Positions 10,001-19,357 are shown, counted from the stretch's first letter. The stretch: 64,000 nucleotides of DNA from Roseovarius mucosus DSM 17069 (GCF_000768555.3 NZ_KN293984.1:85898-149897); one strand, 5' to 3'. Program-made: numbers and translations. The notes: a model not told the origin generated them from the sequence alone.

Positions 10001-10704
10001 TCTTCGCCAGTTTCTTCAAGGCCCTGGGCCAGATCGGCGATCCGCGATTCCGCAAGGTGCTGTTTCTCGGCGTCGGTTTGACGCTTGCGCTTTTGATTGC
10101 GGCCTATGCCGGTGTGCTCTGGCTCATTCAGGCGACGGTGGGCGACACCACCACTCTGCCGCTCTTGGGCGAGGTGACATGGGTGGGCGATCTCTTGAGC
10201 GGGGCGTCGTTCCTTCTCATGATCGTGCTGTCCGTGTTTCTGATGGTGCCGGTCGCCTCTGCCATCACCTCGATGTTTCTCGACACGGTGGCCGATGCGG
10301 TGGAGGATCGCCACTATCCCGGATTACCCCCCGCGCAATCCGTTCCCTTTGGCGAGGCGCTGCGCGATACGGTCAACTTCTTGGGCGTGATCATCGGCGC
10401 CAATGTCGTGGCGCTCTTTCTCTATGCGCTTTTCACGCCCTTCGCGCTCTTCATCTTCTGGGGATTGAACGGCTATCTTCTGGGGATGGAATATTTCCAA
10501 CTGGTCGCCATGCGCCGGGTCGGGCGGGCGGGGGCCAGGAGCCTGCGCAAGAAACACCGCCTGACCATATGGGCGGCAGGCGTGCTCATGGCGATGCCGC
10601 TCTCAGTGCCGCTGGTGAACCTCTTGATCCCGATCCTGGGGGCCGCCACCTTTACCCATATTTTCCACGCTACTCAGACGCGGCGGGCGGGCCCATCCGG
10701 TTGA
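9997..10704 (+). CDS. EI24-domain (CysZ-like) membrane protein
   Basis: A 235-residue integral membrane protein with about four to five hydrophobic segments (near residues 20-45, 65-90, 125-160 and 195-225). The conserved SFLLMIVLSVFLMVPVASAI region and the later NFLGVIIGANVVALFLY block match the EI24/CysZ family, some members of which are sulfate channels. A sulfate role cannot be claimed here because no sulfate genes are near. The start forms an ATGA overlap with the nitroreductase stop. The 3' end overlaps the converging DUF1467 gene by 35 bases. Confidence 0.75.
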   Translation: MIFASFFKALGQIGDPRFRKVLFLGVGLTLALLIAAYAGVLWLIQATVGDTTTLPLLGEVTWVGDLLSGASFLLMIVLSVFLMVPVASAITSMFLDTVADAVEDRHYPGLPPAQSVPFGEALRDTVNFLGVIIGANVVALFLYALFTPFALFIFWGLNGYLLGMEYFQLVAMRRVGRAGARSLRKKHRLTIWAAGVLMAMPLSVPLVNLLIPILGAATFTHIFHATQTRRAGPSG

Positions 10705-10954
10705 ACATGTCGAGATCGCGCACGGTGATGACGCCCGAAATGATCGTGCCGCCGATGATGATCCAGAGCACGATGGCAATCCCGGTGGTGATCCACGCCT
10801 TTTTCTTGAGATGGTGATGTTCGGGCGAACCGGCATGGGTGCCGGGCACGATATTTCCCAGATCCCCTTGGGTCTGGATGCGGATCGGCAACACGATAAA
10901 GAACGTCATGAACCAGATCACCGCAAAGAGCACGATGGCCGAGGTAATGCCCAT
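10670..10954 (-). CDS. DUF1467-family small membrane protein
   Basis: A 94-residue protein with two predicted membrane helices (about residues 5-25 and 52-75) separated by a loop rich in His and Lys (EHHHLKKK). It matches DUF1467, a small alphaproteobacterial family of unknown function that commonly lies directly behind methylmalonyl-CoA epimerase, as here. Its ATG overlaps the epimerase stop (TGATG at 10952-10956). The C-terminus overlaps the converging EI24 gene. Confidence 0.82.
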   Translation of the reverse strand: MGITSAIVLFAVIWFMTFFIVLPIRIQTQGDLGNIVPGTHAGSPEHHHLKKKAWITTGIAIVLWIIIGGTIISGVITVRDLDMFNRMGPPAASE

Positions 10955-11358
10955 CAGACCTGCTCCAGTTCCACGAGGCAGCCGTTGAAATCCTTGGGGT
11001 GCAAGAAGAGCACCGGCTTGCCATGCGCGCCGATCTTGGGCTCTCCGTTGCCCAGCACCCGCGCACCGGTGGATTTCAGATGGTCACGCGCCGCGATGAT
11101 GTCCTCGACCTCATAGCAGACATGGTGAATCCCGCCTGAGGGGTTTTTATCCAGAAAGCCCTGGATCGGGCTGTTCTCGCCCAAGGGATAGAGCAACTCG
11201 ATCTTGGTATTGGGCAATTCGATGAAAACCACGGTCACGCCGTGATCCGGCTCGTCCTGCGGCGCGCCGACCTTGGCGCCGAGCGCATGGCGATATTGGT
11301 CAGCAGCGGCGGAGAGGTCCGGCACCGCGATGGCGACATGATTGAGGCGTCCGATCAT
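10954..11358 (-). CDS. mce: Methylmalonyl-CoA epimerase
   Basis: A 134-residue vicinal-oxygen-chelate enzyme that interconverts (2R)- and (2S)-methylmalonyl-CoA in the propionyl-CoA to succinyl-CoA route. The fold repeats are clear: NHVAIAVPDL at residues 6-15 supplies the first metal histidine, GIHHVCYEVEDI near 86 the second, and FLHPKDFNGCLVELEQ at the end the glutamate. Length equals the family norm. An AAAGGA site precedes the ATG at 11358. It is the first gene of a two-gene unit with the DUF1467 gene. Confidence 0.9.
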   Translation of the reverse strand: MIGRLNHVAIAVPDLSAAADQYRHALGAKVGAPQDEPDHGVTVVFIELPNTKIELLYPLGENSPIQGFLDKNPSGGIHHVCYEVEDIIAARDHLKSTGARVLGNGEPKIGAHGKPVLFLHPKDFNGCLVELEQV

Positions 11359-11505
11359 GGGGCAATCCTTTCGCATGAATTTCCCCCGTTATGGGGATGA
11401 ACGCAGCAACTGACAAGCGACAGGGGGACGCAACCCACGCATTAACCTTGCGTTCACCATAACCGGGCCATGCTGCGGGGATATCGTGACAGAAGGATGC
11501 GCCCG

Positions 11506-12208
11506 ATGACCGATCTTGACAGCCTTGCGCGCCCGCGCGTGCCAAACGCCCAACGCCCCCTGATGGGCATGACCGTTCTGGCGGTCGAGGATAGCCGCTA
11601 TGCGTCAGAGGCGCTGCGCCTGATGTGCCTGCGCAGCGGCGCGCGCATCCGGCGCGCGGATTGCCTGAGTTCGGCGCGCCGCCATTTGCAGGTCTATCGC
11701 CCGTCAGTGGTGATCGTCGATCTGGGTCTGCCCGACGGTCCGGGCGAGGATCTGATTGCCGACCTCGCCCGCGCCGTGCCGCGCGTGGGCGTGATCCTCG
11801 CCACAAGCGGGGATGCCGTGGCAGAGGCGCGCGCGCGTCGCGGCCGGGGCCGATGGGTTCTTGCTCAAACCGGTGGCAAGCCTTGGCATCTTTCAGCAAG
11901 AGGTGTTGCGCCATGTACCCACCGACCGGCGGCCTCTTGGCCCCTACGCGGTGCAGGCCGAGATGATCCATCCCGATCCGCTGGCATATCGCGACGATCT
12001 CGACCATGTTCAAAGCCTGCTCAGCCATGATCACACCCCCGATATTCTGAGCTACGCCGCGCAGTTTCTGGCCAGTGTGGCCCGCGCCGCCGAAGATGCG
12101 GTGTTGTCCGAGGCCGCGGCGGGGCTGACAGGGCACTGTTCCGAGGCGGGCGTTGCGCGGATCATGGGGTTGATCGACATGCGCCTGGCGGCCCGGACGG
12201 CGCTCTAG
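11506..12208 (+). pseudogene. Response regulator (receiver domain plus C-terminal extension), frameshifted
   Basis: Two frames together make one receiver-domain protein of about 233 residues. The first frame supplies the acidic pocket (VLAVEDSRY), the phospho-acceptor Asp in VIVDLGLPDG and the conserved Thr/Ser in ILATSGD. The second frame supplies the conserved lysine loop AAGADGFLLKPV and a C-terminal helical region of unknown type. The switch is one base forward, at or just after the alternating GC tract at 11827-11837, consistent with loss of one GC pair or gain of one base. As written, translation from the start would run on into about 60 non-homologous residues. It may be a real inactivation or a sequencing error. 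Confidence 0.7.
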
Positions 12209-12250
12209 CGGGCGCTTTGCTTTGCCACGACCCACCGCTAGATAGGGGGC

Positions 12251-14660
12251 ATGTGCGCCCTGCCCGCCCCTCTTGCCACGTGGTTTTCTGCCCGCAACTG
12301 GCAGCTTCACCCGCATCAGGCGGAGATGCTGGCGCGGGCGGCTGATCCTGCCACGCTGCTCATTGCCCCCACTGGCGGGGGCAAGACGCTGGCGGGGTTT
12401 CTGCCGACGCTGGCGGATCTCGCCACGGGCGATCACGCCGGGCTGCACACGCTCTATATCTCACCGCTCAAGGCGCTCGCGGCTGACATCCGGCGCAACC
12501 TGACCACGCCGGTCACGGAAATGGGCCTGCCCATCCGGATCGAGGATCGCACCGGCGATACCTCCTCTCACACCAAGCGCCGCCAACGCGCCGATCCCCC
12601 CCATATCCTGTTGACCACGCCCGAGAGCTTGGCACTCCTGACATCTTACGAGGATGCGCCGCGCATTTTCGCGGGGCTGAAACGGGTCGTGATCGACGAG
12701 GTGCATTCCTTGGCCGAGAGCAAGCGCGGCGATCAGCTCATGCTGGCGCTCAGCCGACTTCAGGTGCTCTGCCCCGGTATGCGGCGCGTGGGCCTGTCGG
12801 CCACGGTCGAGGATCCGCCCGCCCTTGCGCTCTATATGGCCCATGCAAACAGCCCTTGTGCGATCCTCTCGGCCGATCCGGGGCCGGAGCCAGACATCGC
12901 CATGCTCACAACCACAGAGCCACCCCCCTGGGCCGGAGGCGGGGCCGCCTATGCCATCCCTGCCGTGCTGGATCAGGTCCGCCGCCACAAGACGACGCTG
13001 ATTTTCCACAACACCCGCGCGCAGGCCGAGATTTTCTTTCACAACCTCTGGCTTGCCAATGACGACGCGCTGCCCATCGGCATTCATCACGGCAGCCTTG
13101 ACCGGGTGCAGCGCGAGCGAGTCGAGGCGGCGATGGTGCGCGGCGAATTGCGCGCCGTGGTCTGCACCGGCAGCCTCGATCTGGGGTTGGATTGGGGCGA
13201 TGTCGATCTGGTCATTCAGGTGGGCGCACCCAAGAACGTCAAACGCCTTGTGCAGCGGATCGGACGGGCCAATCACCGCTACAACGCGCCCTCCAAGGCG
13301 CTGTTGGTGCCCGCCAACCGCTTCGAAGTGGTGGAATGTCGCGCCGCACTGGACGCCGTGCGCGCCCGCGATCTGGATGGCGAGGCGCGCGGGCCGGGGC
13401 CCGCGCGACGTGCTCTGCCAGCATATCCTGATCCGCGCCTGTGCGGGGCCGTTCAACGCCGATACCCTCTTTGCCGAGGTGACGGGCGCCGGAGCCTATG
13501 CCGCCCTCAGCCGCGCCGAATTCGACGCCTGCCTCGATTTCTGCGCCACGGGTGGCTATGCGCTGCGGGCCTATGACCAGTGGCAGCGCCTGCAACAGCG
13601 CGCCGATGGGGACTGGCAATTGCGCGATCCGCGCTCTGCCCGCCTCATCCGCATGAACATCGGCACCATTCAGGACACCGACACGCTCAAGGTCCGGATG
13701 CGGCGGGCACGCGGCGGCAAGCCCTTGGGCGAGATCGAAGAAGGCTTTGCCGCCACCCTCACCCCCGGCGATACCTTCCTTATCGGCGGGCAGATCGTGC
13801 GCTTTGAATCCCTGCGCGAGATGGTGGTGGAGGTCAGCCGCGATCCCGGGCGCAAGCCCAAGATTGCCACCTATATGGGCACCAAATTCGCGACCTCAAC
13901 GCAACTCTCGGCGCGTATCCTGCAAATGCTGGCAGCCCCCGACTGGCCTGATCTGCCCGAGCCTGTGCGCGACTGGCTGCACCTGCAACGGCAAGTGTCA
14001 CAGATGCCGGAACCCGACAGCCTGCTGATCGAGAGCTTTGGCCATGAGGCCCGCGAGCATCTGTGCATCTATGGCTTTGCGGGGCGCAACGCGATGCAGA
14101 CGCTGGGCCTCTTGGTGACGAAACGGATGGAAGAAACGGGCCTCGCCCCGCTGGGGTTTGTCGCCACCGATTACGCCACGCTGATCTGGGGGCTGGAGCC
14201 GGTGACGGATGCGGCCCCCCTCTTTGCCCCCGATGCGCTGCGCGCGGGGCTGGATAGTTGGCTCATGTCCAACGCGGTGATGAAACGCACCTTTCGCGCC
14301 TCGGCCACGATTGCCGGGCTGATTCAGCGCAACACCCCCGGCGCGCGCAAGAACGGGCGACAAGCGACCATGTCGTCTGACATTCTCTATGACACGCTGG
14401 TAAAATATGACCCAGAGCACCTTCTCCTAGACATCACCCGACAAGAGGCAATGCGTGGGCTGGTGGATTTTGGCCGGATCGAGGAAATGCTGGCGCGCGT
14501 CGCGGGGCGCGTGACCCTGCGGCGGCTGGCGCGCGTCAGCCCCCTTGCCGCACCCCTCTTCCTCGAGGCGGGGCGGATGCCGGTCGAAGGGGCAGCGCAA
14601 GAGCGGCTTTTGGCCGAAGAAAGCGCGCGGCTCTTGGCGGCGGCGGGTCTTGCCCCCTGA
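12251..14660 (+). pseudogene. Ligase-associated Lhr-type DEXH helicase, frameshifted
   Basis: A large superfamily-2 helicase, about 802 residues if one base is ignored. The first frame has Walker A APTGGGKT (residues 39-46), the DEVH box (149-152), GLSATV and the C-terminal helicase motifs ending QRIGRANHR. The second frame continues with RDVLCQHILIRACAGPF and the Lhr C-terminal domains. The frame changes at about 13391-13402 in a G/C homopolymer stretch; removing one G from GGGG at 13396-13399 restores a seamless product. Family members sit with a DNA ligase, exonuclease and PdeM in a DNA-damage cassette; only PdeM follows here. Real mutation or sequencing error cannot be separated. Confidence 0.8.
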
Positions 14661-14703
14661 GCGCGGCCTTGCCATTTCACCGGCAAAGCGCCACCAATGC
14701 CAC

Positions 14704-15381
14704 ATGGACGGATACCAATTCACCCTCGCTGGAACGCAGCTGACGGCACTTCCCTCGGGCGCGCTCTATTGGGAGGCGCGCAATCTCCTGTGCGTGTCTG
14801 ACCTGCATCTTGGCAAGGCGCTGCGCCGTGCCCGGATGGGAGAGCCGCCCCTGCCCCCCTACGAGACGCGCGACACGCTCACCCGGTTGGAGAGCGACCT
14901 GCGCCGCACCGGGGCAGCGACGGTCATCTGCCTTGGCGACAGTTTCGACGACAGCGCCGCCGCAAGCCACCTGCCCGACGCGGAAAAGCTGTGGATCGCC
15001 AAATTGCAGGCCGGGCGTCGCTGGGTCTGGATCGAGGGCAATCACGATCCGGGTCCCGTCGACCTTGGCGGCGCGCATATGGCGGAACTACCGGTGCCGC
15101 CGCTCACGTTTCGCCATATCGCACGGGCCGGGCAGAGCGGCGAAATCTCGGGGCATTATCACCCCAAGGTGCGGCTGGCCGTCAAAGGGCGCAGCCTCAG
15201 CCGCCCCGCCTTTCTGATCGACAGTGATCGGGTGATCCTACCCGCCTTTGGCACCTATACCGGCGGGCTCTGGTCCGAAGATGCGGTGCTCACAGGGCTG
15301 ATGCGGCGCGATGCGCTGGCGGTTCTGACCGGGGCCATGACCCATGCGGTGCCGATGCCGCGCGGCGCTCAGCGCCCCTGA
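14704..15381 (+). CDS. pdeM: Ligase-associated DNA damage response endonuclease PdeM
   Basis: A 225-residue calcineurin-like metallophosphoesterase. All metal-binding motifs are visible: DLHLGK (about residue 34), GDSFDD (about 80), GNHD (about 116) and GHYHP (about 155). Proteins of this type accompany an Lhr-type helicase, a ligase and an exonuclease in bacterial DNA repair cassettes and act as nuclease/phosphoesterase; the upstream helicase gene supports this assignment. The ATG at 14704 gives the family N-terminus; a longer open frame overlaps the helicase. Its 3' end overlaps the converging LytTR gene by 13 bases. Confidence 0.83.
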   Translation: MDGYQFTLAGTQLTALPSGALYWEARNLLCVSDLHLGKALRRARMGEPPLPPYETRDTLTRLESDLRRTGAATVICLGDSFDDSAAASHLPDAEKLWIAKLQAGRRWVWIEGNHDPGPVDLGGAHMAELPVPPLTFRHIARAGQSGEISGHYHPKVRLAVKGRSLSRPAFLIDSDRVILPAFGTYTGGLWSEDAVLTGLMRRDALAVLTGAMTHAVPMPRGAQRP

Positions 15382-16229
15382 AACACAGCGTCCAGACTGT
15401 CGATCAGGCCCGCATCTTCCAGATTGGGGCGATATTTCCGGCTCACCGGCACGCGATCGCCATTCTTGAGCATAACGAATAACTTGCCGCCACTCTCACG
15501 TTCGATACCGCTGATTGCCGCGAAAGACACCCAGTGCGAGCGATGCGTGCAGGTTCCCGCCACGGGTTCCATTTCTTCAATCGCATCCACAAGACGCAGA
15601 CGCAGCGTTTCAATCCCTGCGCTGGTCGCCACCTCGACGTAATGATTATTGGCCGTCAGGCGATGAATCTCTGCGTCGGGGGGGCAAGACAGCCGCCGGT
15701 GCAGCCGCGTTTGCGCCGGGGTCTCCGGCTCGGGCTCTGCCCAATAGCTGGCGGGGGCCTCGGCACCGATTTGCCGCCGTACCACGAAAACACCGCAGGC
15801 AATGAGAAAGCTGTTGAGGGTGATCGAGATCACGCTCAAATCCTCGTGGCCCAGAACCGGATCCATCCCGCCGCGCAAGAGCCAGATCACCGGCCCAAGA
15901 GCGATCCCGACAAGAAAGCTGGCCCCCAGGTCAAAGAGGGCCGGATGCCGCCCTGCCAAAAGCGCCCGCATGGTCGCCCGCGCAGCAAAGCCGATCACAA
16001 ACGCCGCCGTGATCACCGCCGCCCAATAGGCGGTGCGGACCGGCCAGCTCATTGTATCGTAGCTGCCGAACGGTCCGGCCACGACCGCGAAAACCAAAGC
16101 GGACGTCCAGACATAGAAGGTGACAGACGTGAAGAGCAATGAAAACGTGTCCACGAAATGTAGGCGCAGGTTTGACCAGTTCAACGTACCACTCTTGTCC
16201 ATTCCCATTTCATATGCGTTTATCAGCAT
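15369..16229 (-). CDS. Membrane-anchored LytTR-domain transcription regulator
   Basis: A 286-residue protein. The N-terminal half has about four hydrophobic segments (roughly residues 28-52, 63-86, 98-120 and 133-150), and the C-terminal part (about 175-280) is a LytTR DNA-binding domain with the features LTANNHYVEVAT, THRSHWV and GDRVPVSRKY. Such fusions sense a membrane signal and bind promoters directly, without a receiver domain. No histidine kinase or obvious target lies beside it. The start at 16229 is the first ATG; Met8 or Met10 are alternatives. Confidence 0.8.
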   Translation of the reverse strand: MLINAYEMGMDKSGTLNWSNLRLHFVDTFSLLFTSVTFYVWTSALVFAVVAGPFGSYDTMSWPVRTAYWAAVITAAFVIGFAARATMRALLAGRHPALFDLGASFLVGIALGPVIWLLRGGMDPVLGHEDLSVISITLNSFLIACGVFVVRRQIGAEAPASYWAEPEPETPAQTRLHRRLSCPPDAEIHRLTANNHYVEVATSAGIETLRLRLVDAIEEMEPVAGTCTHRSHWVSFAAISGIERESGGKLFVMLKNGDRVPVSRKYRPNLEDAGLIDSLDAVFQGR

Positions 16230-16319
16230 GAATGCTCTAGTCCAACCTAACGTCGCCAGAGCGGTTCACTTTACTGTCAACGTGACGTGACATCACAAAC
16301 AGTGGGAAAGCCTCGGAAA

Positions 16320-16733
16320 ATGTCCCCTGACATTGAACAGAAAATACGCCGCAGTTTTGCTGCGCAGGCGATGATGACCACCTTGGGCGCCCGTCTTGTG
16401 GCGCTGTCTAAAGGTACAACGGTGATCGAGGCCCCCATTTTACCCGGCAGCCGTCAACAACATGGATTTGGCCATGCGGGTCTGACCTTTGCCATTGGCG
16501 ACAGTGCCGCTGGCTACGCCGCGCTAAGCCTGATGCCCGAGGAGGCCGAGGTGCTGACCACCGAGATGAAAATCAATCTCTTGGCCCCGGCGCAGGGCGA
16601 GCGTCTGATTGCCCGTGGCAGAGTCATCAAGCCTGGCCGCCGACTGGTAATCGTGCAGGCGGATGTGCATGCGCTGAAAGACGGGGTCGAGACGCATATC
16701 GCGTTGCTCACCGGCACGATGATCCCCGTCTGA
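16320..16733 (+). CDS. PaaI-family hotdog thioesterase
   Basis: A 137-residue hotdog-fold protein. The motif HGFGHAGLTFAIGDSAAGYAA (around residues 47-67) is the PaaI-type catalytic helix region, followed by TTEMKINLLAPAQGERLIARGRV, the family strand set. Members hydrolyse aryl- or acyl-CoA thioesters; the substrate here is unknown. The ATG at 16320 with GGGAAAG upstream is preferred; an in-frame GTG at 16287 would add 11 residues. Confidence 0.78.
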   Translation: MSPDIEQKIRRSFAAQAMMTTLGARLVALSKGTTVIEAPILPGSRQQHGFGHAGLTFAIGDSAAGYAALSLMPEEAEVLTTEMKINLLAPAQGERLIARGRVIKPGRRLVIVQADVHALKDGVETHIALLTGTMIPV

Positions 16734-16760
16734 ACGCGGATCATAACCCGACGTACTCAC

Positions 16761-17447
16761 TCATGCTATGTGTTCCGGGGTGAGGGTGAAACTCGCGCGC
16801 ATTCCGGGGCCTGCGACATAGTAATCCGCCAACCCCTGCCTCACCTCTGGATCCAACTGGGACCAATCGATCCAATCGAGGTCAAAGCCGGTGTCATAGG
16901 CCACCATCGCCACCGCCCCACGCCCCGGCACGAGCGCCGGGCGCGCGCGACCAGCCATTGCCTCGCGCGTGCGGTCGATCCACAAAATCGGCTCCTCAGT
17001 ATCGACAAAGCGGCCATCCACCACCACGAGGCGCGGGTCCAGTTCCCGGACCAGACCAAACAGATCGTGCAGGTCGGCCACAATTTCGAGCAAATCAAAG
17101 AGGATGATCACATCATACTGCCGCCCGGCCCGCACCTCGGATCGGATTTCCTCGACCGGATCGGCGCAGCGCAGATCAATCCGCTCGCGCAACCCCACAT
17201 CGGGCAATCGACCGAACCTCTCGACCAGAGCGGCATCCGATTCGATCCCCACGACCTGCAAGGCGCCTGCCGCCGCCAGCGCATAGCACCATGTGCCATC
17301 CCCGGCCCCAACCAGCATCACCGTCGAATCAGCAATGGCATGACGGTAAGCATCCACCAATAACGCATGCCGTGCCTGAGCCCGGTTAAGGCCGCCAGTT
17401 TTGTCATCGTCCGCCTGACGTTTGAACCCATACCCCATGATCGTCAT
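16761..17447 (-). CDS. SAM-dependent methyltransferase-like protein
   Basis: A 228-residue protein with a Rossmann-like nucleotide motif: VMLVGAGDGTWCYALAAAG (about residues 42-60) resembles SAM-binding motif I, GIESDAALVERFG motif II and YDVIILFDLLE (about 110) the region after motif III. The second half, which contains LVVVDGRFVDTEEPILWIDRTREAM, resembles the hypervariable substrate part of class I methyltransferases. The substrate is unknown. The start could be the ATG at 17447, the GTG at 17450 or the ATG at 17438. Confidence 0.55.
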   Translation of the reverse strand: MTIMGYGFKRQADDDKTGGLNRAQARHALLVDAYRHAIADSTVMLVGAGDGTWCYALAAAGALQVVGIESDAALVERFGRLPDVGLRERIDLRCADPVEEIRSEVRAGRQYDVIILFDLLEIVADLHDLFGLVRELDPRLVVVDGRFVDTEEPILWIDRTREAMAGRARPALVPGRGAVAMVAYDTGFDLDWIDWSQLDPEVRQGLADYYVAGPGMRASFTLTPEHIA

Positions 17448-17537
17448 CACACACCCATCAGCCTCTATCGCCTTTGGTCTTGTAACATGACAAAAGATAG
17501 CAAACCCTTAAGCGCTATTGGTTCAGCACGCAGACCC

Positions 17538-18179
17538 ATGACGACACCCCTGACTCCCGCCCTTCTGCTACAGGCCTATGCCTCTGGCGTGTTTCCCATG
17601 TCGGAGCGCCGCGACGACCCCGAGGTGTTCTGGGTAGATCCGCACCGGAGAGGCATTCTGCCGCTCGATGGGTTCCATATCTCGCGCTCGCTGGCGCGCC
17701 GGATGCGGCAAGGCCGCTACACGGCGACGCTCGACGGCGATTTCGAGGCAGTGCTGCGCGGTTGCGCCGACCGCGATGATACCTGGATCAGCCCTCCGAT
17801 TCATCGCGCCTATATGGCGCTGCACCGGCAGGGCCATGGGCATTCGCTGGAAATCTGGCAAGAGGGGCAATTGGTGGGCGGCGTTTATGGCGTGGCGCTT
17901 GGAGCGGCCTTTTTTGGCGAGAGCATGTTTTCGCGGCGCACGGATGCATCGAAACTGGCCCTCGCACATTTGACCGACCATCTCGCCCGCTGCGGATTTC
18001 GCCTGTTCGATACACAGTTCATCACGCCGCATCTGGGGCGGCTTGGCGCGCTGGAAATCCCGCGCAGGCAGTATCGCGCGCTGTTGGAGGATGCGATGGA
18101 GGATGAGGCGGACATCACCCGGATACCGTTTGATCCCGACCCGCGTCAGGTCTTGCAGCGCAGAACCCAGATGTCGTAG
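17538..18179 (+). CDS. aat: Leucyl/phenylalanyl-tRNA--protein transferase
   Basis: A 213-residue enzyme of the N-degron pathway: it adds Leu or Phe from aminoacyl-tRNA to proteins with N-terminal Arg or Lys, marking them for ClpAP. Family motifs are clear: LLLQAYASGVFPMSE (near residue 10), VFWVDPHRRGILPLDGFHISRSL (30-52), TWISPPIHRAY, GGVYGVALGAAFFGESMFSR and FDTQFITPHLGRLGA. The ATG at 17538 fits the family start; upstream Met codons add unconserved residues. Its 3' end overlaps the converging DUF2155 gene by 34 bases. Confidence 0.92.
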   Translation: MTTPLTPALLLQAYASGVFPMSERRDDPEVFWVDPHRRGILPLDGFHISRSLARRMRQGRYTATLDGDFEAVLRGCADRDDTWISPPIHRAYMALHRQGHGHSLEIWQEGQLVGGVYGVALGAAFFGESMFSRRTDASKLALAHLTDHLARCGFRLFDTQFITPHLGRLGALEIPRRQYRALLEDAMEDEADITRIPFDPDPRQVLQRRTQMS

Positions 18180-18505
18180 CGCGGATGCTCCAACGCATTC
18201 AGCGCCGGGGACGAGGCGAGCATCCAGCCGGAAAAGATCACCGCGCCGCTGCCTTGTTCAGAAATCGTGAGATAGGCAAAGGCGTCTCCCGCCGGATCGC
18301 CCACCGGATAGCGGCATTCGCCCAAAACCACGTCGAGCGAGCCAAAGACGCCCGATTGCCCATTGGCTAGATCCAGATCCTGCGCGCTTCCATTGATCTT
18401 GTCGAGACCGCGCAAAAGCGCACCCTGCGCAACTGCCGCCACCTCTTGCGCCGCTCCCACGCCCGCGCCAAGGCAGAGCACAAGACCGAGCCAGAGCGCC
18501 TTCAT
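18146..18505 (-). CDS. DUF2155-domain exported protein
   Basis: A 119-residue protein with a signal peptide (residues 1-19, cleaved after GAA or AQE) and the DUF2155 signature around LRGLDKINGSAQDLDLANGQ and ECRYPVGDPAGDAFAYLTI, ending with two cysteine-containing strands. The function is unknown; the family is alphaproteobacterial and is often encoded beside mlaD and the NDUFA12-like gene, as here. Its start overlaps the MlaD stop (ATGA), so the two are translationally coupled. Confidence 0.82.
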   Translation of the reverse strand: MKALWLGLVLCLGAGVGAAQEVAAVAQGALLRGLDKINGSAQDLDLANGQSGVFGSLDVVLGECRYPVGDPAGDAFAYLTISEQGSGAVIFSGWMLASSPALNALEHPRYDIWVLRCKT

Positions 18506-18963
18506 TGCGCTGTCTCTCCGTCGCTGCCCGAAACGAATTTCATCAGCAGCGACACAAGGCTGACCGATCCTTGGGTGAATTCGATCTCCGAGCCCGGTTC
18601 GACCGGGAATGGCGATCCGCCCGGCAGGATCTCGACGTAATTGCCACCCAACAACCCCTCGGAAGAGATCGCAACGGCGCTGTCATCGGGCACATTTATG
18701 CCTTCTTGAACGGTAAAGATCGTCTTGGCGCGATAGGTCTCGGGATCGAGCGCGATCTGCGTGACCCGGCCAACCTTGACCCCGGCCAGACGCACATCGG
18801 TGCCCACGCTGACGCCATCGGCGCTGCGGAAGCTGGCGCTGAGTTGGTATTCACGCGCGCCGCCAGTGGTCATGCCGGTGGTCTTGCCCGCATAGACCAG
18901 AAAGCCGATCGCAACGGCCAAAACCACACCGCCGACCAGAACCTCGGTTTTACTCTCAGACAT
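18502..18963 (-). CDS. mlaD: Outer-membrane lipid asymmetry protein MlaD
   Basis: A 153-residue MCE-domain protein with one N-terminal membrane anchor (about residues 9-26) and the MlaD core: SADGVSVGTDVRLAGVKVGRVTQIALDP (about 50-77), then AVAISSEGLLGGNYVEILPGG. MlaD is the periplasmic hexameric lipid-binding part of the MlaFEDB retrograde phospholipid transporter. The other mla genes are not in the window. The ATG at 18963 removes an unconserved N-terminal extension that would overlap the upstream gene. Confidence 0.88.
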   Translation of the reverse strand: MSESKTEVLVGGVVLAVAIGFLVYAGKTTGMTTGGAREYQLSASFRSADGVSVGTDVRLAGVKVGRVTQIALDPETYRAKTIFTVQEGINVPDDSAVAISSEGLLGGNYVEILPGGSPFPVEPGSEIEFTQGSVSLVSLLMKFVSGSDGETAQ

Positions 18964-18973
18964 ATTTCCGTCC

Positions 18974-19357
18974 CTATTCCGGCGACCACGCCTCGTAATC
19001 GCGCCGCTCTGCGGGGGCTGCGCGGCGGATGGACCCGGCTGGCGCATAGGCCAGTGGTGTGCCAGTCAGGTTTTCGCTATGCGGCTTTTCCCAAGGCTTA
19101 TGCGCAAGCGGCTTGTCGGTCGGCGGCTCTTTGTAGGTGTGATGCAACCAGCCGTGCCAATCGGGATCAACTCGGCTTGCCTCGGCCTCGCCGTTAAAGA
19201 TCACCCAACGGCGCTTGTCGTCGCGGGTGCGATAGAACGCATTGCCCTGCGCATCCTCCCCTACCTTGACGCCATTGCGCCAAGTGTAGATCTGGGTGTT
19301 GAGCGTCTGACCGTTCCACCAGGTAACGGCGCGCAGCAAGGTGTTGAGAATGCCCAT
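18974..19357 (-). CDS. NDUFA12-family accessory subunit of complex I
   Basis: A 127-residue protein with the B17.2/NDUFA12 signature: [18 protein letters not shown] (about residues 25-42), [17 protein letters not shown] and [15 protein letters not shown]. Alphaproteobacterial homologues are accessory subunits of the NADH:ubiquinone oxidoreductase. The ATG at 19357 with GGAGGGTCGA upstream is preferred over the longer open frame. It lies 10 bases upstream of mlaD, so the three genes may be one transcript. Confidence 0.88.
   Translation of the reverse strand: MGILNTLLRAVTWWNGQTLNTQIYTWRNGVKVGEDAQGNAFYRTRDDKRRWVIFNGEAEASRVDPDWHGWLHHTYKEPPTDKPLAHKPWEKPHSENLTGTPLAYAPAGSIRRAAPAERRDYEAWSPE

Noticed and set aside
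8157..16295. Similar GTGACGTGACATCAC/TGACGTCA palindromes at about 8157-8168 and 16279-16296.
   Set aside because: The resemblance is limited to about nine bases. Two copies do not establish an operator; recorded here in case a genome-wide search finds more.
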